Of a stretch of 64,000 nt of DNA, positions 34,690 through 46,511 are shown piece after piece. The stretch lies in the NCBI GenBank assembly GCA_963556145.1, contig OY744466.1, forward strand, positions 1,674,001-1,738,000, given 5' to 3'. Positions within the stretch are counted from its first letter, which is position 1; each line of letters begins with the position of its first letter. The translations under genes were made by a program, and so were the position numbers. The notes beneath the pieces are model-generated. The model did no database searches. It saw nothing but the letters and a program-made list of their open reading frames with translations, and was not told the origin of the DNA. The stretch comes from Hygrocybe punicea. Lineage: Eukaryota; Basidiomycota; Agaricomycetes; Agaricales; Hygrophoraceae.

Positions 34690-35960
34690 CCAGGTGCTTG
34701 CTGGGGGGGTAGGTTAACCCAAAAGACAGCTCTTGCTGGGGAAATGTGGGGTGGTAGGTTGACCCAGGTACAGCTCTTGCTGGTCAAGGGTGGCTGGGTG
34801 GGTCAACCTGGTGTCAGCTCTGCCATGGGGTAGGTTAACCCAGGACAGCTATTCTGGATTGGTTGGGTTGACCCAGGTCCAGTTGTTCAAGCAATGTGGG
34901 TTGACCTGGCTGCAGCTATTGCTGCAGCACTGGGTTGACCATGGAACAGCTCTTGCTGCAGGCTTGGGTTGACCTGGGTCCAGCTGTTGCTGCAGCACTG
35001 GGTTGACCCGGGCCCAGCACTTCCTGCAGGGTAGGGTGGCTGGGGTCCAGGTATTGCTGCAGCACTGGGTTGACCAGGTTTCAGCTATTGCTGCAGCACT
35101 GGGTAGACCCAGGTCCAGATATTGCTGCAGCACCGGGTTGACCTGGATGCAGCTATTGCTTCCACACTGGGTTGACCAGGGTCCAGCTGTTGCTGCAGCA
35201 CTGGGTCGACCCAGGTCCAGATATTGCAGCAGCACTGGGTTGACCCGGATCCAGCACTCACTGTGGGTGTTTGGTTGACCAGGATCCAGCTATTGCTGCA
35301 GCACTGGGTTGACCGGGGTCCAGCTATTGCTGCAGGCTTGGGTTGACCAGGGTCCAGCTCTTGCTGCAGCACTGGGTCGACCCAGGTCCAGATATTGCTG
35401 CAGCACTGGGTTGACCTTGGTCCAGCGCTTGCTGCAGGGCTTGGGTTGACCGGGGTCCAGCTATTGCTGCAGGCTTGGGTTGACCAGGGTCCAGATATTG
35501 CTGCAGAACCGGGTTGACCTCGGTCCAGCACTTGCTGTGGGGCTTCGGTTGACCAGGATCCAGCTCTTGCTGCAGCACTGGGTTGACTGGGGTCCAAATA
35601 TTGCTGCAGCACTGGGTTAACCCAGGTCCAGATATTGCTGCAGCACTAGGTTGACCTGGGCCCAGATATTGCTGTAACACTGGGTTCACCCAGGTCCAGC
35701 AGCTGTAGGGTAGGTTGACCTGGGTCCAGCTATTGCTGCAGCTCCAGTTTGACCTGGGTCCAGCTCTTGCTGCAGGGCAGGTTGACTTGGCTCCAGCTAT
35801 TGCTGCAGAACCGGGTTTACCTGCATCCAGCTCTCACTGCAGGCTCAGGTTGACCAGGGTCCAGCACTTGCTGCAGCATTGGGTTGACCTGGCTCCAGCT
35901 CTTCCTGCAGGATTGGGTTGTTCTAGGGCCAGTCATTCCTCCAATGTGGGCCCATGTTGG
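34690..35960. repeat. 34-bp minisatellite, about 37 copies
   Basis: Degenerate tandem units built on TGCTGCAGCACTGGGTTGAC plus CCAGGTCCAG(A/C)TAT. The period of 34 is not a multiple of three, so the long ORFs across it rotate frames and are not genes. Confidence 0.9.
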
Positions 35961-36341
35961 TCCACAGGATTGAGCCACATACCTGTCTGCTAGGACATAT
36001 TTAACATTGACAACATTGACAGAGCTCACAACAGATGAAACCATTGTTTATTGAGAAATTGTCATCTAAAGTAATCAGAATGTCTCCATCTATACATCAC
36101 ATATATGTCCCATGTAATATAATTTGAAATGCAATTATTACATGTGCAAGCAATAGCAAAATTACAAAATTCTTCTTTTGCAAATGCACAATATCTCATC
36201 CTTAGCCTCAGCCCTTACAGGAGCTCCTTATGCCCAATGACAATCTATACCAAAATCAGAACCTACCCCACTTGGAATATTGTGCTTTTTTATTTAATAT
36301 TACTCAATTCCCAATTTGAATCCATATAACCTCACTACTCC
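35961..36341. other. No gene recognised
   Basis: AT-rich stretch between the minisatellite and the next TIR element. Nothing seen. Confidence 0.4.
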
Positions 36342-36424
36342 TTAAAATGGACATGTAAATTTAATGATTATTCTATCCAAATACATAATTAAATTACCAA
36401 TGGCAGGAGGCAGATGAGAGGAAG

Positions 36425-36776
36425 GTAGGTGGGAGTGGGAGTGGGAGAAGGGAGTGGGAGTGGGAGAAGGGAGTGGGAGTGGGAGAAGGGAGTGGGAGTG
36501 GGAGAAGGGAGTGGGAGTGGGAGAAGGGAGTGGGAGTGGGAGAAGGGAGTGGGAGTGGGAGAAGGGAGTGGGAGTGGGAGAAGGGAGTGGGAGTGGGAGA
36601 AGGGAGTGGGAGTGGGAGAAGGGAGTGGGAGTGGGAGAAGGGAGTGGGAGTGGGAGAAGGGAGTGGGAGTGGGAGAAGGGAGTGGGAGTGGGAGAAGGGA
36701 GTGGGAGTGGGAGAAGGGAGTGGGAGTGGGAGAAGGGAGTGGGAGTGGGAGAAGGGAGTGGGAGTGGGAGAAGGGT
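36425..36776. repeat. 19-bp minisatellite, about 18 copies
   Basis: Near-perfect units of GGGAGTGGGAGTGGGAGAA. All three frames on both strands stay open, which produces long spurious ORFs (36342-37020). The right arm has a short counterpart near 39960-40010. Confidence 0.9.
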
Positions 36777-37310
36777 AAGGAGGGAGGGGAGGAGGGAAGG
36801 GCAGGAGGGAGATGGAGATGGAGACGGAGACAGAGGGAGAGAGATAGGGCAGGTCAAGGGTATGCAATACCCCCAGGGGTTAAGAGTACGGGTACCACGG
36901 GTTAAGGGTACGAGTCCAGCCTCAGAATACCCGCAGTACCCACGCGGGTATGGGCTGTATTTGTTTTGGGAGAAGAAACATCAAAAACTCAATTTTTGGG
37001 GTATTTTTCGCTATTTTTGAGGGATATAATGAGAATCATTGCTTGTAAAAATATGTGAAAATGCTCTCAACACTCCCCACAGTATTCTGAACATTGTGCT
37101 CCTTTACACTAAAGGGATCCGACCAGTATTCCGTCCACAATAACCATAAAAACCACCAAAAACAGGTAAAAATGGGGTATTTTGCATGTTTCTTCCTGTA
37201 CCCCTGCAAAACCCGTGCCATACCCGTACTTTTGGCCTCGGGTACGTACCCGTGACGGGTACGGGTCCGAGTACAGCCCCAGAGCACTGCGGGTGTACCC
37301 CTGACTGGCC

Positions 37311-37562
37311 ATAGAGAGGGAGAGGGAGAGGGAGAGGGAGAGGGAGAGGGAGAGGGAGAGGGAGAGGGAGAGGGAGAGGGAGAGGGAGAGGGAGAGGGAG
37401 AGGGAGAGGGAGAGGGAGAGGGAGAGGGAGAGGGAGAGGGAGAGGGAGAGGGAGAGGGAGAGGGAGAGGGAGAGGGAGAGGGAGAGGGAGAGGGAGAGGG
37501 AGAGGGAGAGGGAGAGGGAGAGGGAGAGGGAGAGGGAGAGGGAGAGGGAGAGGGAGAGGGAG
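37311..37562. repeat. GGGAGA hexamer microsatellite, about 42 copies
   Basis: An uninterrupted 6-bp tandem array. It gives spurious Leu-Pro and Leu-Ser ORFs. A short CTCTCC counterpart is at 39878-39928 in the opposite orientation. Confidence 0.92.
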
Positions 37563-37609
37563 GAAAAGTGGGAGTAGGGGTTGGGTGTACATACCTCTCT
37601 CGTTCCCGT

Positions 37610-38000
37610 CATCCTCATCCTCGTTGTCTGCATCTCCGCTGTCCTTGTCCTCATTGTCTGCATCTCCACCGTCCTCATCCTCATTGTCTGCATCTCCACC
37701 GTCCTCATCCTCATTGTCTGCATCTCCGCTGTCCTTGTCCTTGTCATCTGCGTCTCTACCGTCCTTGTCCTCGTCGTCTGCATCTCCACTGTCCTTGTCC
37801 TCATCGTCTGTGTCTCCACCGTTGTTGTCGTCATTATCTTCGTCTTCGTCTCCACTGTCCTTGTCCTTGTCGTCTTCATCTGCATCTCAGCCATCCTCGT
37901 CCCTGTCGTCCTCGTCCCTGTCGTTCCCGTTCCCTGTCATTTTCGTCATCGTTGTCATCATTGTCATTGTTGTTGTCATCTGCAGCTCCATACCCATCGT
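37610..38000. repeat. 30-bp tandem repeats (acidic-coding tract)
   Basis: Units of about 30 bp around TGTCTGCATCTCCACCGTCC and TCATCCTCAT, degenerating rightwards. The minus strand is GAC/GAG/GAT-rich. It continues as shorter repeats (CCAGTCATC, GTCGCTATCCTTCTC) to about 38220. Not considered a gene. Confidence 0.75.
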
Positions 38001-40261
38001 TGTCCTTATCGTCCCCTGGATGGTTGTTGTTGTCCTGGACAGTCGTCATCATCCCCCTGATGGTCGTCGTTGTCCCTGTCATCCTGTCATCCCGTCGCTA
38101 TCCTTCTCCATCCAGTCATCGTCTCCGTCATCCAGTCATCCCGTCGCTATCCTTCTCTGTCCAGTCATCGTCTCCATCGTCCTGTCGTCCTGTCGCTATC
38201 CTTCTCCTTCCTGTCGTCGTCCCCTGGCCAGCTGTCTTTGCCCTCGTCATATTTGTCATTGTCGTTGCCTGCCATCCATTGTTTTGGCCCTTGAGTTGGG
38301 CGTTGATGTGATGTGGCGCAGGTGTGCATGTTGTGGGGCATTCCCAGTGCAGCAGTGAGAAAGTTCTACATAAAAATAACAATATTAGTTAGCATAGTAA
38401 TAGATAGTAAGTTTTGAGACTTGTACTTACCTTCTACTTGATGTTGTTGCTGTTGCCGTTCTCGTGGACGCATCGTGGAGAACGCGACAATTTGAACCCA
38501 CGCCAGAGGTTGCCGATTGCCCAAATGGGTTTGAGTTGCCTTATATGTAACCAAGATCTTACTTTTCTCAGTGTAATTGCATGGAGCACAACAACTGTGT
38601 AACACATTTAAGACCATGTAGGGATAGAATTAGCCTCTGACTACATCCTCCCCAAATTTTGTATTTTATCATGGCCTACATGGAGAGATATCCATGATTC
38701 ATTAATACCTCCCTGCCAATTTCAGACCCTTAAGGTGCAACATTACCAATATTGCTCTGAAAAATATGAGAATAATCGTGAAACTACTATGTAAAGTATC
38801 TATTGTATTGATAATCAGTGCCTGGCACTTGGTGGTCCCAGACATCTGTTGTAGCCAAGAAATGACAGGTTCAAAGTAGAGCAGCTAGTTTGGATTTTGA
38901 CTTCGGTTGAGGTGTGGCCCAGCTACAATGCACAATTCTGTGCATTTGCTGGCTGCAACATAGGTCCTGGTTCACCAACAATCAGGCACTTATTTGTACC
39001 ACAAAGAGTACTTATTCAAGTACTCCTTAGATTAATTCCAGACTTTTAAGACAAAGTTAGATCATTAAGGGGCAAATTCTGGCAGAGAAATGGAATAAAT
39101 TGTGAATAGCTCTTTATGCAGAGCCAAATAAAATATGAAATTTGAGATGAGAGTAGGTATACTATATTTACATCTTTTGAGGATCTCACTTGGGGTATAC
39201 ATGCCTTGTTGTGCATGCCAGAAGATTCAAAAACTTCAGCCACACTTCCATGTTTGGCAACTTGAACACGTTTGGGAAGTCGGCAACTGCCGGTTGGAGT
39301 TCGACTCCTTTGTTTTCAACAACACGAAACGGGTGCAGAAGAGTACCCAAGGTAGGTCTTTTTGTAATTTTTTTGTGAGTTGTGTGCTAATGATTATTAA
39401 TGATTGCAGCTACACCCACGACAAACATAGGTGAACCCGAACCGCAACCAACACCAGCCCAGAAAACAATGCCATGGCCACCCCAGCAAACAGAATGAAT
39501 GCCGATGAAAATGGCCACGGAAACGAGGCCGTGAGGCCGGGTACAAGGATGTGCCAACAACCGAGACAGATGGCCAAGATAGCCACAGCAGCAATGATGA
39601 CGGCGAGGGCGCATACGAGCCAGAGGACGGCGACGGAGACAGAGATGGCCAGCGAGGAGATGACAGGATGACAGAGACGACGACGACGATCCAGTGGACG
39701 ATGAGGACTGGGGGGGATGATGATGACCACGAGGACGGTGGCGACGATGAGGGGAATGATGGGAATGGGAATGACAGGGACTGGAACATGGGGATGGGGA
39801 TGATGGGGATGAGGACGGCAGAGACGTAGACGAAGACGACGAGGACGAGGGGAACATAATAGGTATGTACATCCCACTCTCCTCCCTCTCCTCCTCCCTC
39901 TCCCTCTCCCTCTCCCTCTCCCTCTCCCTGCTGCCCTTCCCTGCTGCCTTCCCACCTTCCTACTTCTCCCACTCCCACTCCCTTCTCCCACTCCCACCTG
40001 CCTCCACTCCCAATCCCACCTTCCTCCCACTCCGCACCCACATTCCTCCCACACCCACACCCTTCCTCCCACTCCACACCCACCCACCTGCCACCTGCCC
40101 TTTACTATTTAATTATGTATTTTAATAATCATTAAATGTATGTGTGTATTTTAAGTACAAGCGGTTGTGCAAAGAGAAGATTGGTTTGGCCTTGATGATG
40201 CAAGCGTGAAGCCTATACAGATATGAACTTAACAAATGATGTCTAAAAACGGTGGACTCAC

Positions 40262-41800
40262 CTGACGAAGATGTAAGGCCTCTGTATCATTCTGAAGCTC
40301 GGCACGCTCAATGAGTTTCATTGAAACATCATAAAGGGTTGTCTTGGAATCGCCAAGAAGTTTATTGACAACATTTTCCCCTTCAACATGGCCAGATGTT
40401 CATACTCCACAGGTAAAACATGCGGCAACAAATGCCCAAGCCCATCGTTGACGAGTAGGCCAAAGTTCTCCTTCTAGATATGGATGTGCCACCAGATATT
40501 TATTGAGGAGTTGGGTCCACACCCATTCAAATGCGAGAGGAGAGGGTGAGTAGTAAATGGCCAAAAAGGCTTCCTGAAAAGTAAGGAACAAAGGTCCCAG
40601 AACAGGAGCAAGATTCTTGGTGATGTTACCATCAAGATGATGGAGGCATCGGCCATGCCATATGCCAGAGCGCTTGGAAATAGCTGCCTCAAGGCCAGTG
40701 TTGTAGTCTGAAAATAAAATGTGCTCTGGAATGGAAGGAAGAACACCGAGCAAACAGTCCAATGCCCAAGAGTGATCATCTGCCATTTCACCATCATGAA
40801 ATGCGTAGGCGATGTTGGGTGTGGTGAAGAATTGATCAATGACAACCCAGAGGTTCAGGGGAAGGCTGTATTTGTTTCGAAGCATAGTGACATCGTTTAT
40901 TACCACATCACCAAAGCGCTGCGTGATCTTGACTTGTGCCAGAGACATCCAAAAGATACCTTGGAGTTGGCATGTTTTATCATGAATCCGGACATGAACG
41001 ATCCATCAGTCATCGGCCTCCTTCTGCTGAAAAAGTTGTTGAACAAGGGCAGTAATATCACCACCAAGGTTCTCGACATAATTTCGAGCCAGACACTTCG
41101 CGTTATTGAGAAGGTTTGAAACTTGGCGGAGAGAGAGGATGGTCAGGGAAACGAGCAGCAAGGAGTGTATGGATATTGCCACATGTTAGGGACTTAACAC
41201 TCGCCAACTCCTGAACCATCTCCATTTGCTTGGTAGAAGGCGGGGCATATCTAGGGAGATGATCATCATGTGTAGCTGGGTGATTATGTGTAAGGTTGAG
41301 GGAAGCGAATTGATATCCCATTGGTGAGATTCGGATGTTGATGCGAGCTAGACATTGAGAACGTTTTGTCTTTCCTCAGCGATGATTGGTAGGGTCAATA
41401 TCTTTCTTATGGCAAGGCTTCCGCGTCCCTGAGCGGGAACATCGGAGGCAGAGGTGTTTGATTTTCCCTATCATCGCAAATCAAAAGTGTCCCACTGCAA
41501 AGAAAAAATCACTAACCATGCACATTCCGTTCACTCTCACTCTTTTTCCACTCATAGCCACGACGTCACTCATATTCATACCCGAAATGCACTGCCTCCT
41601 CCAGCATTGCGAACCACATTCCGGGTTGTGGCCGCTGAGGATCCAATGGAGCTGTAGATGACTTTGTTGGCGAGCCACTTTGGGATCTGGGGACAGTGGG
41701 CTCAAACTTTCGTGCCTGATTGTCATCTCCATCAGTAGATCCATCTGAATCACTGCTAGCATCATCACCAGCTGGGTCATCGATTGTGGCGGGAAGGGCC
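40262..41800 (-). pseudogene. MULE transposase, decayed
   Basis: A Mutator-like transposase. The N-terminal part (41660-41400) carries a FAR1-like start (GMWFAMLEEAVHFGYEYE, then TGA) and a short Cys motif (IKHLCLRCSRSGT). Next come THNHPATHDDHLPRYAPPS (41290), a 1-nt shift near 41125, RQVSNLLNNAK, a TGA near 41000, and the MULE core: GDVVINDVTMLRNKYSLPL (first Asp), AYAFHDGEMADDHSWALD, ILFSDYNTGLEAAISK (second Asp), CLHHLDGNITKNLAP. After FTCGV a TGA (40400-40402) precedes TSGHVEGENVVNK (Glu region), and the exon ends at a donor at 40261. At least three stops and one frameshift. The next gene upstream encodes a Ulp1-like peptidase on the same strand. Confidence 0.8.
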
Positions 41801-41955
41801 GCAACAGGGTTCGGAATTATGATGGGGTTGGAGCACTGGGTGGTTGCCCTGACAATGATGACTTTCTCTGATCCAGATTGAGGAGGACTAGAAGAGAGCT
41901 CATGCGATGCCTGAGATGTTAGGATAAGAAAACTGAAATTAGAAAGTTGAGCAGT

Positions 41956-43390
41956 TCAACTTACAAGTTGTAAACGCTTTGCCATAACATGCCTATGCAA
42001 AATATCGCTGAGCCATTCCATGCAAAAATCCAAGGATTTGTCTGGCGTCCATGATGGTGCTTGGTCTGAGCAGTACGAGTGTACTGTGGTGAGAGAAACG
42101 ATGGCACATGAGCCGATTGCAGAACCTTGCAATGGTACATCAAGCAGGGCCTCGGTCCACTTTCCTTGGACCTCAGTCACATTGCCAAGGAACTACTGGA
42201 GCTTGTCAAGCATTTCATCATCCAGTTCCCAGCCCAAAGGGTCACCTTGAAGGACAACATTGGATCACATCAACACAATGCATGGTGCCCAGTGACAACA
42301 GAGTTTGTTGAACATGAACGCAAGGAAGAATGGTAGCTCATTCAACAATGAGTCACGTAACTCCTTAAGTCCCTGAGAAAGCTTCCTGGCCTTGTAAGCA
42401 TTCGTGAGTTGGGCGTGGAATATGGCAGGAAGAATGAGGAGTGTGTGTGGGTTGTGAGAGTTGACGAGCTCCATGATCGAATATGCACAGGCATCAAGAA
42501 TGCATTCACCTATCCAATTCTCATCCAAGAGTTCAGCCAACATAGCTGTACCTGGAACGGCAAGGTCTCTCGGAAAACCACCCAATGACGCTTTAGCTGG
42601 AGTTTGCAGAAGTAACTCGAAGTCGGTGGGGTCAAGGAGACCATGCTGAGCAACTGAATCAAGAATGGCACGTATTTTGGGTACTGTGTCTAGTAGTAAG
42701 GCCGCATTAGACCACAATCGGGTGTCATGAAAATGGACTGTATGAACGTCGCCTTGAAGCAGATAAGTACTCTGTGTTATGTTGTGACTAACGGCTGACA
42801 CAACATACCTTCACACTCGAGAACAACACTATGAAACCCCTCTTTGAACTTGGCTGGTTGGTCTCCAAGAAACTGGCGGAGGTCCTTAATAGAAGGAATC
42901 GAGGAGTTCGACCGCAGTGATAAGTGTGTCTCAGGAACGGTCCTAGACCAACCAACCAATTGAACAGAAGAATTCGGGAGGACGGTTGGAAGGGTGATGT
43001 TGAGGCATTGTGCAATGGTGAGCCTAGGTATGAAACCATTCGAAAACATTGTAGAAGGGGGCAACGACTCGTAGTCACTATATCCTGAACCAGGCACATG
43101 AAAAACACTAGGCGGAGGAGACTAAGAAGCAGTGCAAGCAGCTAATATCATTCACAAATATCAGGGGTCTAAAATCAAACCTATGCAAAGTAAACCCACA
43201 AAGGATATTATCAGACAGTAATGAAGAGGCTGCGCCAAGTTCACAAGCAATGCTTTCAGGTACTGCAAGATTAAAATTAGCATATGTCAAAATAAAGATG
43301 AGCGGCAAGAACATACCAGATAGACTTGTCTCTAAGTCCATAGAAGATGGAATGGCAGAAACACTTTCAGGTACTGCAGGATCACTTAGC
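41956..43390 (-). pseudogene. Ulp1-like (C48) peptidase gene, decayed
   Basis: On the minus strand upstream of the MULE transposase. The N-terminal exons (43390-43100) repeat a short Pro/Glu/Ser unit (AVPESIACELGAAS, AVPESVSAIPSS, AVLESSSCVPDA). Then TIAQCLNITLPTVLPNSSV (about 43015), an intron of about 40 nt near 42800, and a long exon from about 42770 to 41956. That exon is in one frame with two stops: TGA at 42267-42265, right after CCHWAPCIVLM, and TAG at 42195-42193. CHW gives the catalytic His, GDPLGWELDD the Asp, and VPLQGSAIGSCAIVS the Gln and Cys of C48 peptidases. Such peptidases cleave SUMO-like proteins, and plant MULEs are known to carry them. Confidence 0.65.
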
Positions 43391-43799
43391 AAGGCCGAAT
43401 GTGAGAGCAGAGCGATGAAAACATACCTATGAGACCATTACCTGACTTGGCAGGAGAAGTAGCATCAGGAACACAAGAAGAACTTTCCAATACTGCAAGA
43501 TGAACTTTAGTAGTCTGAAATCAAAATAAAACTCGAGGAATGTACACAAGAGGCCATAATTGAAATGGAGCGCACAGAGGTGATTATCTGATTCCATGGA
43601 TAGCACACAATATGACCAAGGCATAGAAATCTGCTATGCAATTAGTGGGGACATGGTAAAAAAGTTGCTGAATTTATACCAAACGAAACTATGACAACGA
43701 AATGGTCAGATGTTATAGCAGGCAATTTCACCGCAGGTACACACCAGCTTGTTGTTTCGCCATCTCAGGGAGCAATCTTGAAGAGAATGGAAGCAGGAA

Positions 43800-44152
43800 G
43801 GTGGCTCACACAGCCTGAGTGGGGACACTTTGACTTGGTGAACGAAGAATGAGGCTGGCATGAGATACAATTGTCGGCATTTTTTGCGCTTCACGTTCCT
43901 ATTGGGTTGAAGGTCCCCGTTAATTGCAGCAGTGATATGCAAAATGGAACGGACCTAAAATCAAGATTGATGCTTGAAGGCAGCTGGCGGGACATCACAT
44001 GCACTGCAACAACTTGGTGAACGAAGAATGAGGCTAGCGCAAAAAGAAATTGTCGGCCTTCTTCATGCTTTGCGTTCCTATTGGGTTGGAGGTCCCTGTT
44101 AATTGCGGCAGTGATGTGCAAGATGGAACGGACCTAAAATCAAGATTGATGG
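43800..44152. repeat. Tandem duplication of ~190 bp, two copies
   Basis: 43829-43970 and 44019-44152 share ACTTGGTGAACGAAGAATGA, TTCCTATTGGGTTG and GGAACGGACCTAAAATCAAG with a few differences. No coding sense is clear. It may be subterminal sequence of the MULE. Confidence 0.7.
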
Positions 44153-45687
44153 TAACAGCAAAAGCGCTGCACCAAATTTGCTGGCAGCCAAACGGTTCAA
44201 TCTCAAGTGAGATGGATTCTGATCTTGGGTGAAGCATCAAACATGCCGCATGAACACGAAGTCAAAATTTTGAATAGCAAATGAGACTGACTGTTAGGAT
44301 GAACAATAGCATGAATGTATTGTGGGATAATGCAATCAACGAACCTCACGTGTGTGCTCACTCACGCATGGATCTTTTTGAAACTGCCATCTTGATCCGA
44401 CGCTCCTTGGTCTGCAAATTAATGAGTGGTGAACCTACTGATTGAAAGGGAAGGGGAGCGCATTGCGATCGTGATTGCGGGGAGAGTTGGTGAGTGCATA
44501 CAAGGCCTTCACCATTGCAATTCCAAACTGATATCCAACCGCTACCACAAGTACCAGCTATTTGAATCATCCAATCACATTATGGAAGCGTACTTCACCC
44601 CAGGAACCTCTCTCACAAACCAATGCACGCACCCCCTGTTCACACAGCAATGATGGCAATGTGGTGCACTCACATACCATCCCAGGTATGTTCCCAGAAC
44701 CATCATTTTTTGACTTCTATTAACCCACCACTGTCTTCAGCCATGCTACAACAACAACAAGGACATCGACATCAACAACAACTACAGCACAACAACTATG
44801 ACAACATTAACAATGACGATGAGAGGGTGCGACGATGACAACATGATGCAGATGCAAGCAACAGTGGTGGGCCATGATGTGGACAAAGACGAGGATGGAC
44901 AAGGCAAGGGCAAAAGGGAGGGGGATGAGGACAAGTCCCCACCTTCATGGTGAATTTGACTTTGTTCTCTGGTTCTCGCAACAGAGGCATTGAACGTGCT
45001 TACAGCTGATTACATAATACTTGTCGCTAACTCAAAGTCCGCCTATCTAGCGCACCTCACAATGCGCGAGCTATAACTCGGTGAGTTCTCAACCAAATCG
45101 TTCGAAATTTGTTTTATAGTACTCAGCCAGATGGGGCCTAGGTCCCCGTCTAATAAAATTCGCAAAAAAACCGCTCAAAAACTATTCGTCATTCCGGGCG
45201 CTGGACGACCATCGGTAAGCCGTAGCTCGGGATCCACTCACACAATGCTAATTCTGAAGCTTTCTATAGTTTATACGTGCATTAGCTGAGGGCAGGAACG
45301 CATCCGATCGTCCCAAAACGCTTTCAAATCACATCAAAATTTTGTCGCCCCGATTGGCGTGTGGGCGCCGTCACTCGCGATCAAGGCACCCAATGCCCAT
45401 ACGGACATCTTCCCTGGCGCGTACACGACCTAGTGGATGGTGCGGGGCATGGAGAAGGCGGGCGGGCGGTCTCATTTCACTACATCGGCATCATGTGTAC
45501 CGTCACCTTTTTTTAGTCTTTTGCCTTCATGAATTTGGCTCAAATCTTTTGCATATTCATACTACACGCGTACCCTGTACTTTCTGAACCAATGGCATGC
45601 TGTTTCACTGTCCCAGTAGTAGTAGAGTAACTCCAAATTGAAAAAATGAAAAAAAGGGAAAGTCCAGCATTGCAAAATAAAAAGTAT
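44153..45687. other. No confident gene; small spliced ORF possible
   Basis: About 1.5 kb. An intron-like stretch (about 44692-44740) is followed by an ACA/GAC-rich tract. From 45129 a short spliced reading frame (MGPRSPSNKIRKKTAQKLFV, donor GTAAGC near 45214, acceptor near 45268) runs on for about 100 codons; it looks like the start of a transposon protein, but I cannot confirm it. Confidence 0.35.
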
Positions 45688-45932
45688 ATGAACGCGAGCA
45701 TACGAAGATATAAATGCGAGTCCGACGCATCAACTACTACCCCACCCACTTCCATTTCATCTTTCTCCCCATCGGTTCATCCGGCGCATTGCGATTCGTT
45801 CACGCGTGGTTCACGCTCGTTGCACTATCAGGAACTTGGGCGTTTCGCCCCGAAATATGTTGCGCGGAACGCTTAGCACAAGATGAGCGCAGGATGAAAG
45901 GAAAAGAGCTTTACGCTTACAGATAAAAGAGC

Positions 45933-46511
45933 TCAGACCCAACCCCACAGTTGCTTGCACCCGCTGCAGATATGGCAGATAAAACAATGTTCCTTTTGAA
46001 CATTAATGACGACAATTCTGTAGCGCAAGTCATTGATTTGGTCCCCTCCGACGTTAGATATATTTCCTCCAACTATCGAGAGTCGTTCAAGCGTGTTGGG
46101 GTAGGACATTGAGTGAGTTGTATAATAGCGCGGGAAAAAGTCACCAAATAAAATAAAGACGCGACTGACTGGAAGACTACCATCCCCAAACTGATTGTTG
46201 GTGAGGATAAGGTCCTCCTGGCCAGGATAAAGGTCCTCTTGGCCAGGATAAAGGTCCTCCTCATCCAGACTTTTTACCACCGCTGTATCATTGGTGTCCA
46301 AAAATTCTAATTTGAAGGCGACTAGCTTTCGAGCCGGATTTTCAACTGTCAGGCGGAAGATGAGATGGTTGTTGGCTGAGCTCTGGATGTTGCAGTCACA
46401 CAAAGCAATGCAGTCATCCAACTGCTTTCCTGTGAAAATCAAATGCTGCTGGCCATTAATATTACACAATGACCTAGGAAAGACAAATTTAAACTTACTG
46501 AACACATCCAA
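45933..46511 (-). CDS. ORF inside the left terminal repeat
   Basis: 192 codons reading outward (towards the element's left end). The core is SLCNINGQQHLIFTGKQLDD, FRLTVENPARKLVAFKLEFL and DGSLPVSRVFILFGDFF, with an internal 21-bp duplication giving EDLYPGQ twice. No known domain recognised. The same ORF is in the right repeat. Unclear whether it is expressed or just terminal-repeat sequence with a conserved frame. Confidence 0.4.
   Translation of the reverse strand: MDVFSKFKFVFPRSLCNINGQQHLIFTGKQLDDCIALCDCNIQSSANNHLIFRLTVENPARKLVAFKLEFLDTNDTAVVKSLDEEDLYPGQEDLYPGQEDLILTNNQFGDGSLPVSRVFILFGDFFPRYYTTHSMSYPNTLERLSIVGGNISNVGGDQINDLRYRIVVINVQKEHCFICHICSGCKQLWGWV

Larger units (their letters stand above)
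36342..40162. mobile_element. TIR element packed with G/A-rich satellites, ~3.8 kb
   Basis: The left end (TTAAAATGGACATGTAAATT, TTTAATGATTATT, AATACATAATTAAAT) is mirrored at the right end near 40090-40162. Further in, both sides carry GGGAGT/CTCCCA repeats, then a GTATGTACAT splice-donor-like site, then an acidic-coding GAC/GAT-rich tract (37580-38000 and 39840 down to about 39600). The middle (about 38360-39380) has only short ORFs. A hAT-like stretch rich in ACGGGTAC (about 36870-37310) seems to be inserted in the left arm. No transposase, no clear target duplication. Confidence 0.55.

Noticed and set aside
35085..35689. Minus-strand ORFs in the 34-bp repeat
   Set aside because: The period is not a multiple of three, so the peptide rotates through frames; open only by composition.
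34690..35960. Possible CRISPR-like array
   Set aside because: Units are contiguous and degenerate, without unique spacers, in a eukaryotic genome.
36342..37020. Long ORFs on both strands (Gly/Glu/Trp/Val and Ser/Pro/His repeats)
   Set aside because: They come from a 19-bp tandem repeat that keeps several frames open; there is no start context, domain or splice support.
37104..37894. ORFs of Leu-Pro, Leu-Ser and Arg-Thr-Glu repeats
   Set aside because: They translate a GGGAGA microsatellite and a 30-bp repeat; not genes.
40400..41119. Plus-strand ORF at 40721-41119
   Set aside because: Antisense of the MULE transposase core.
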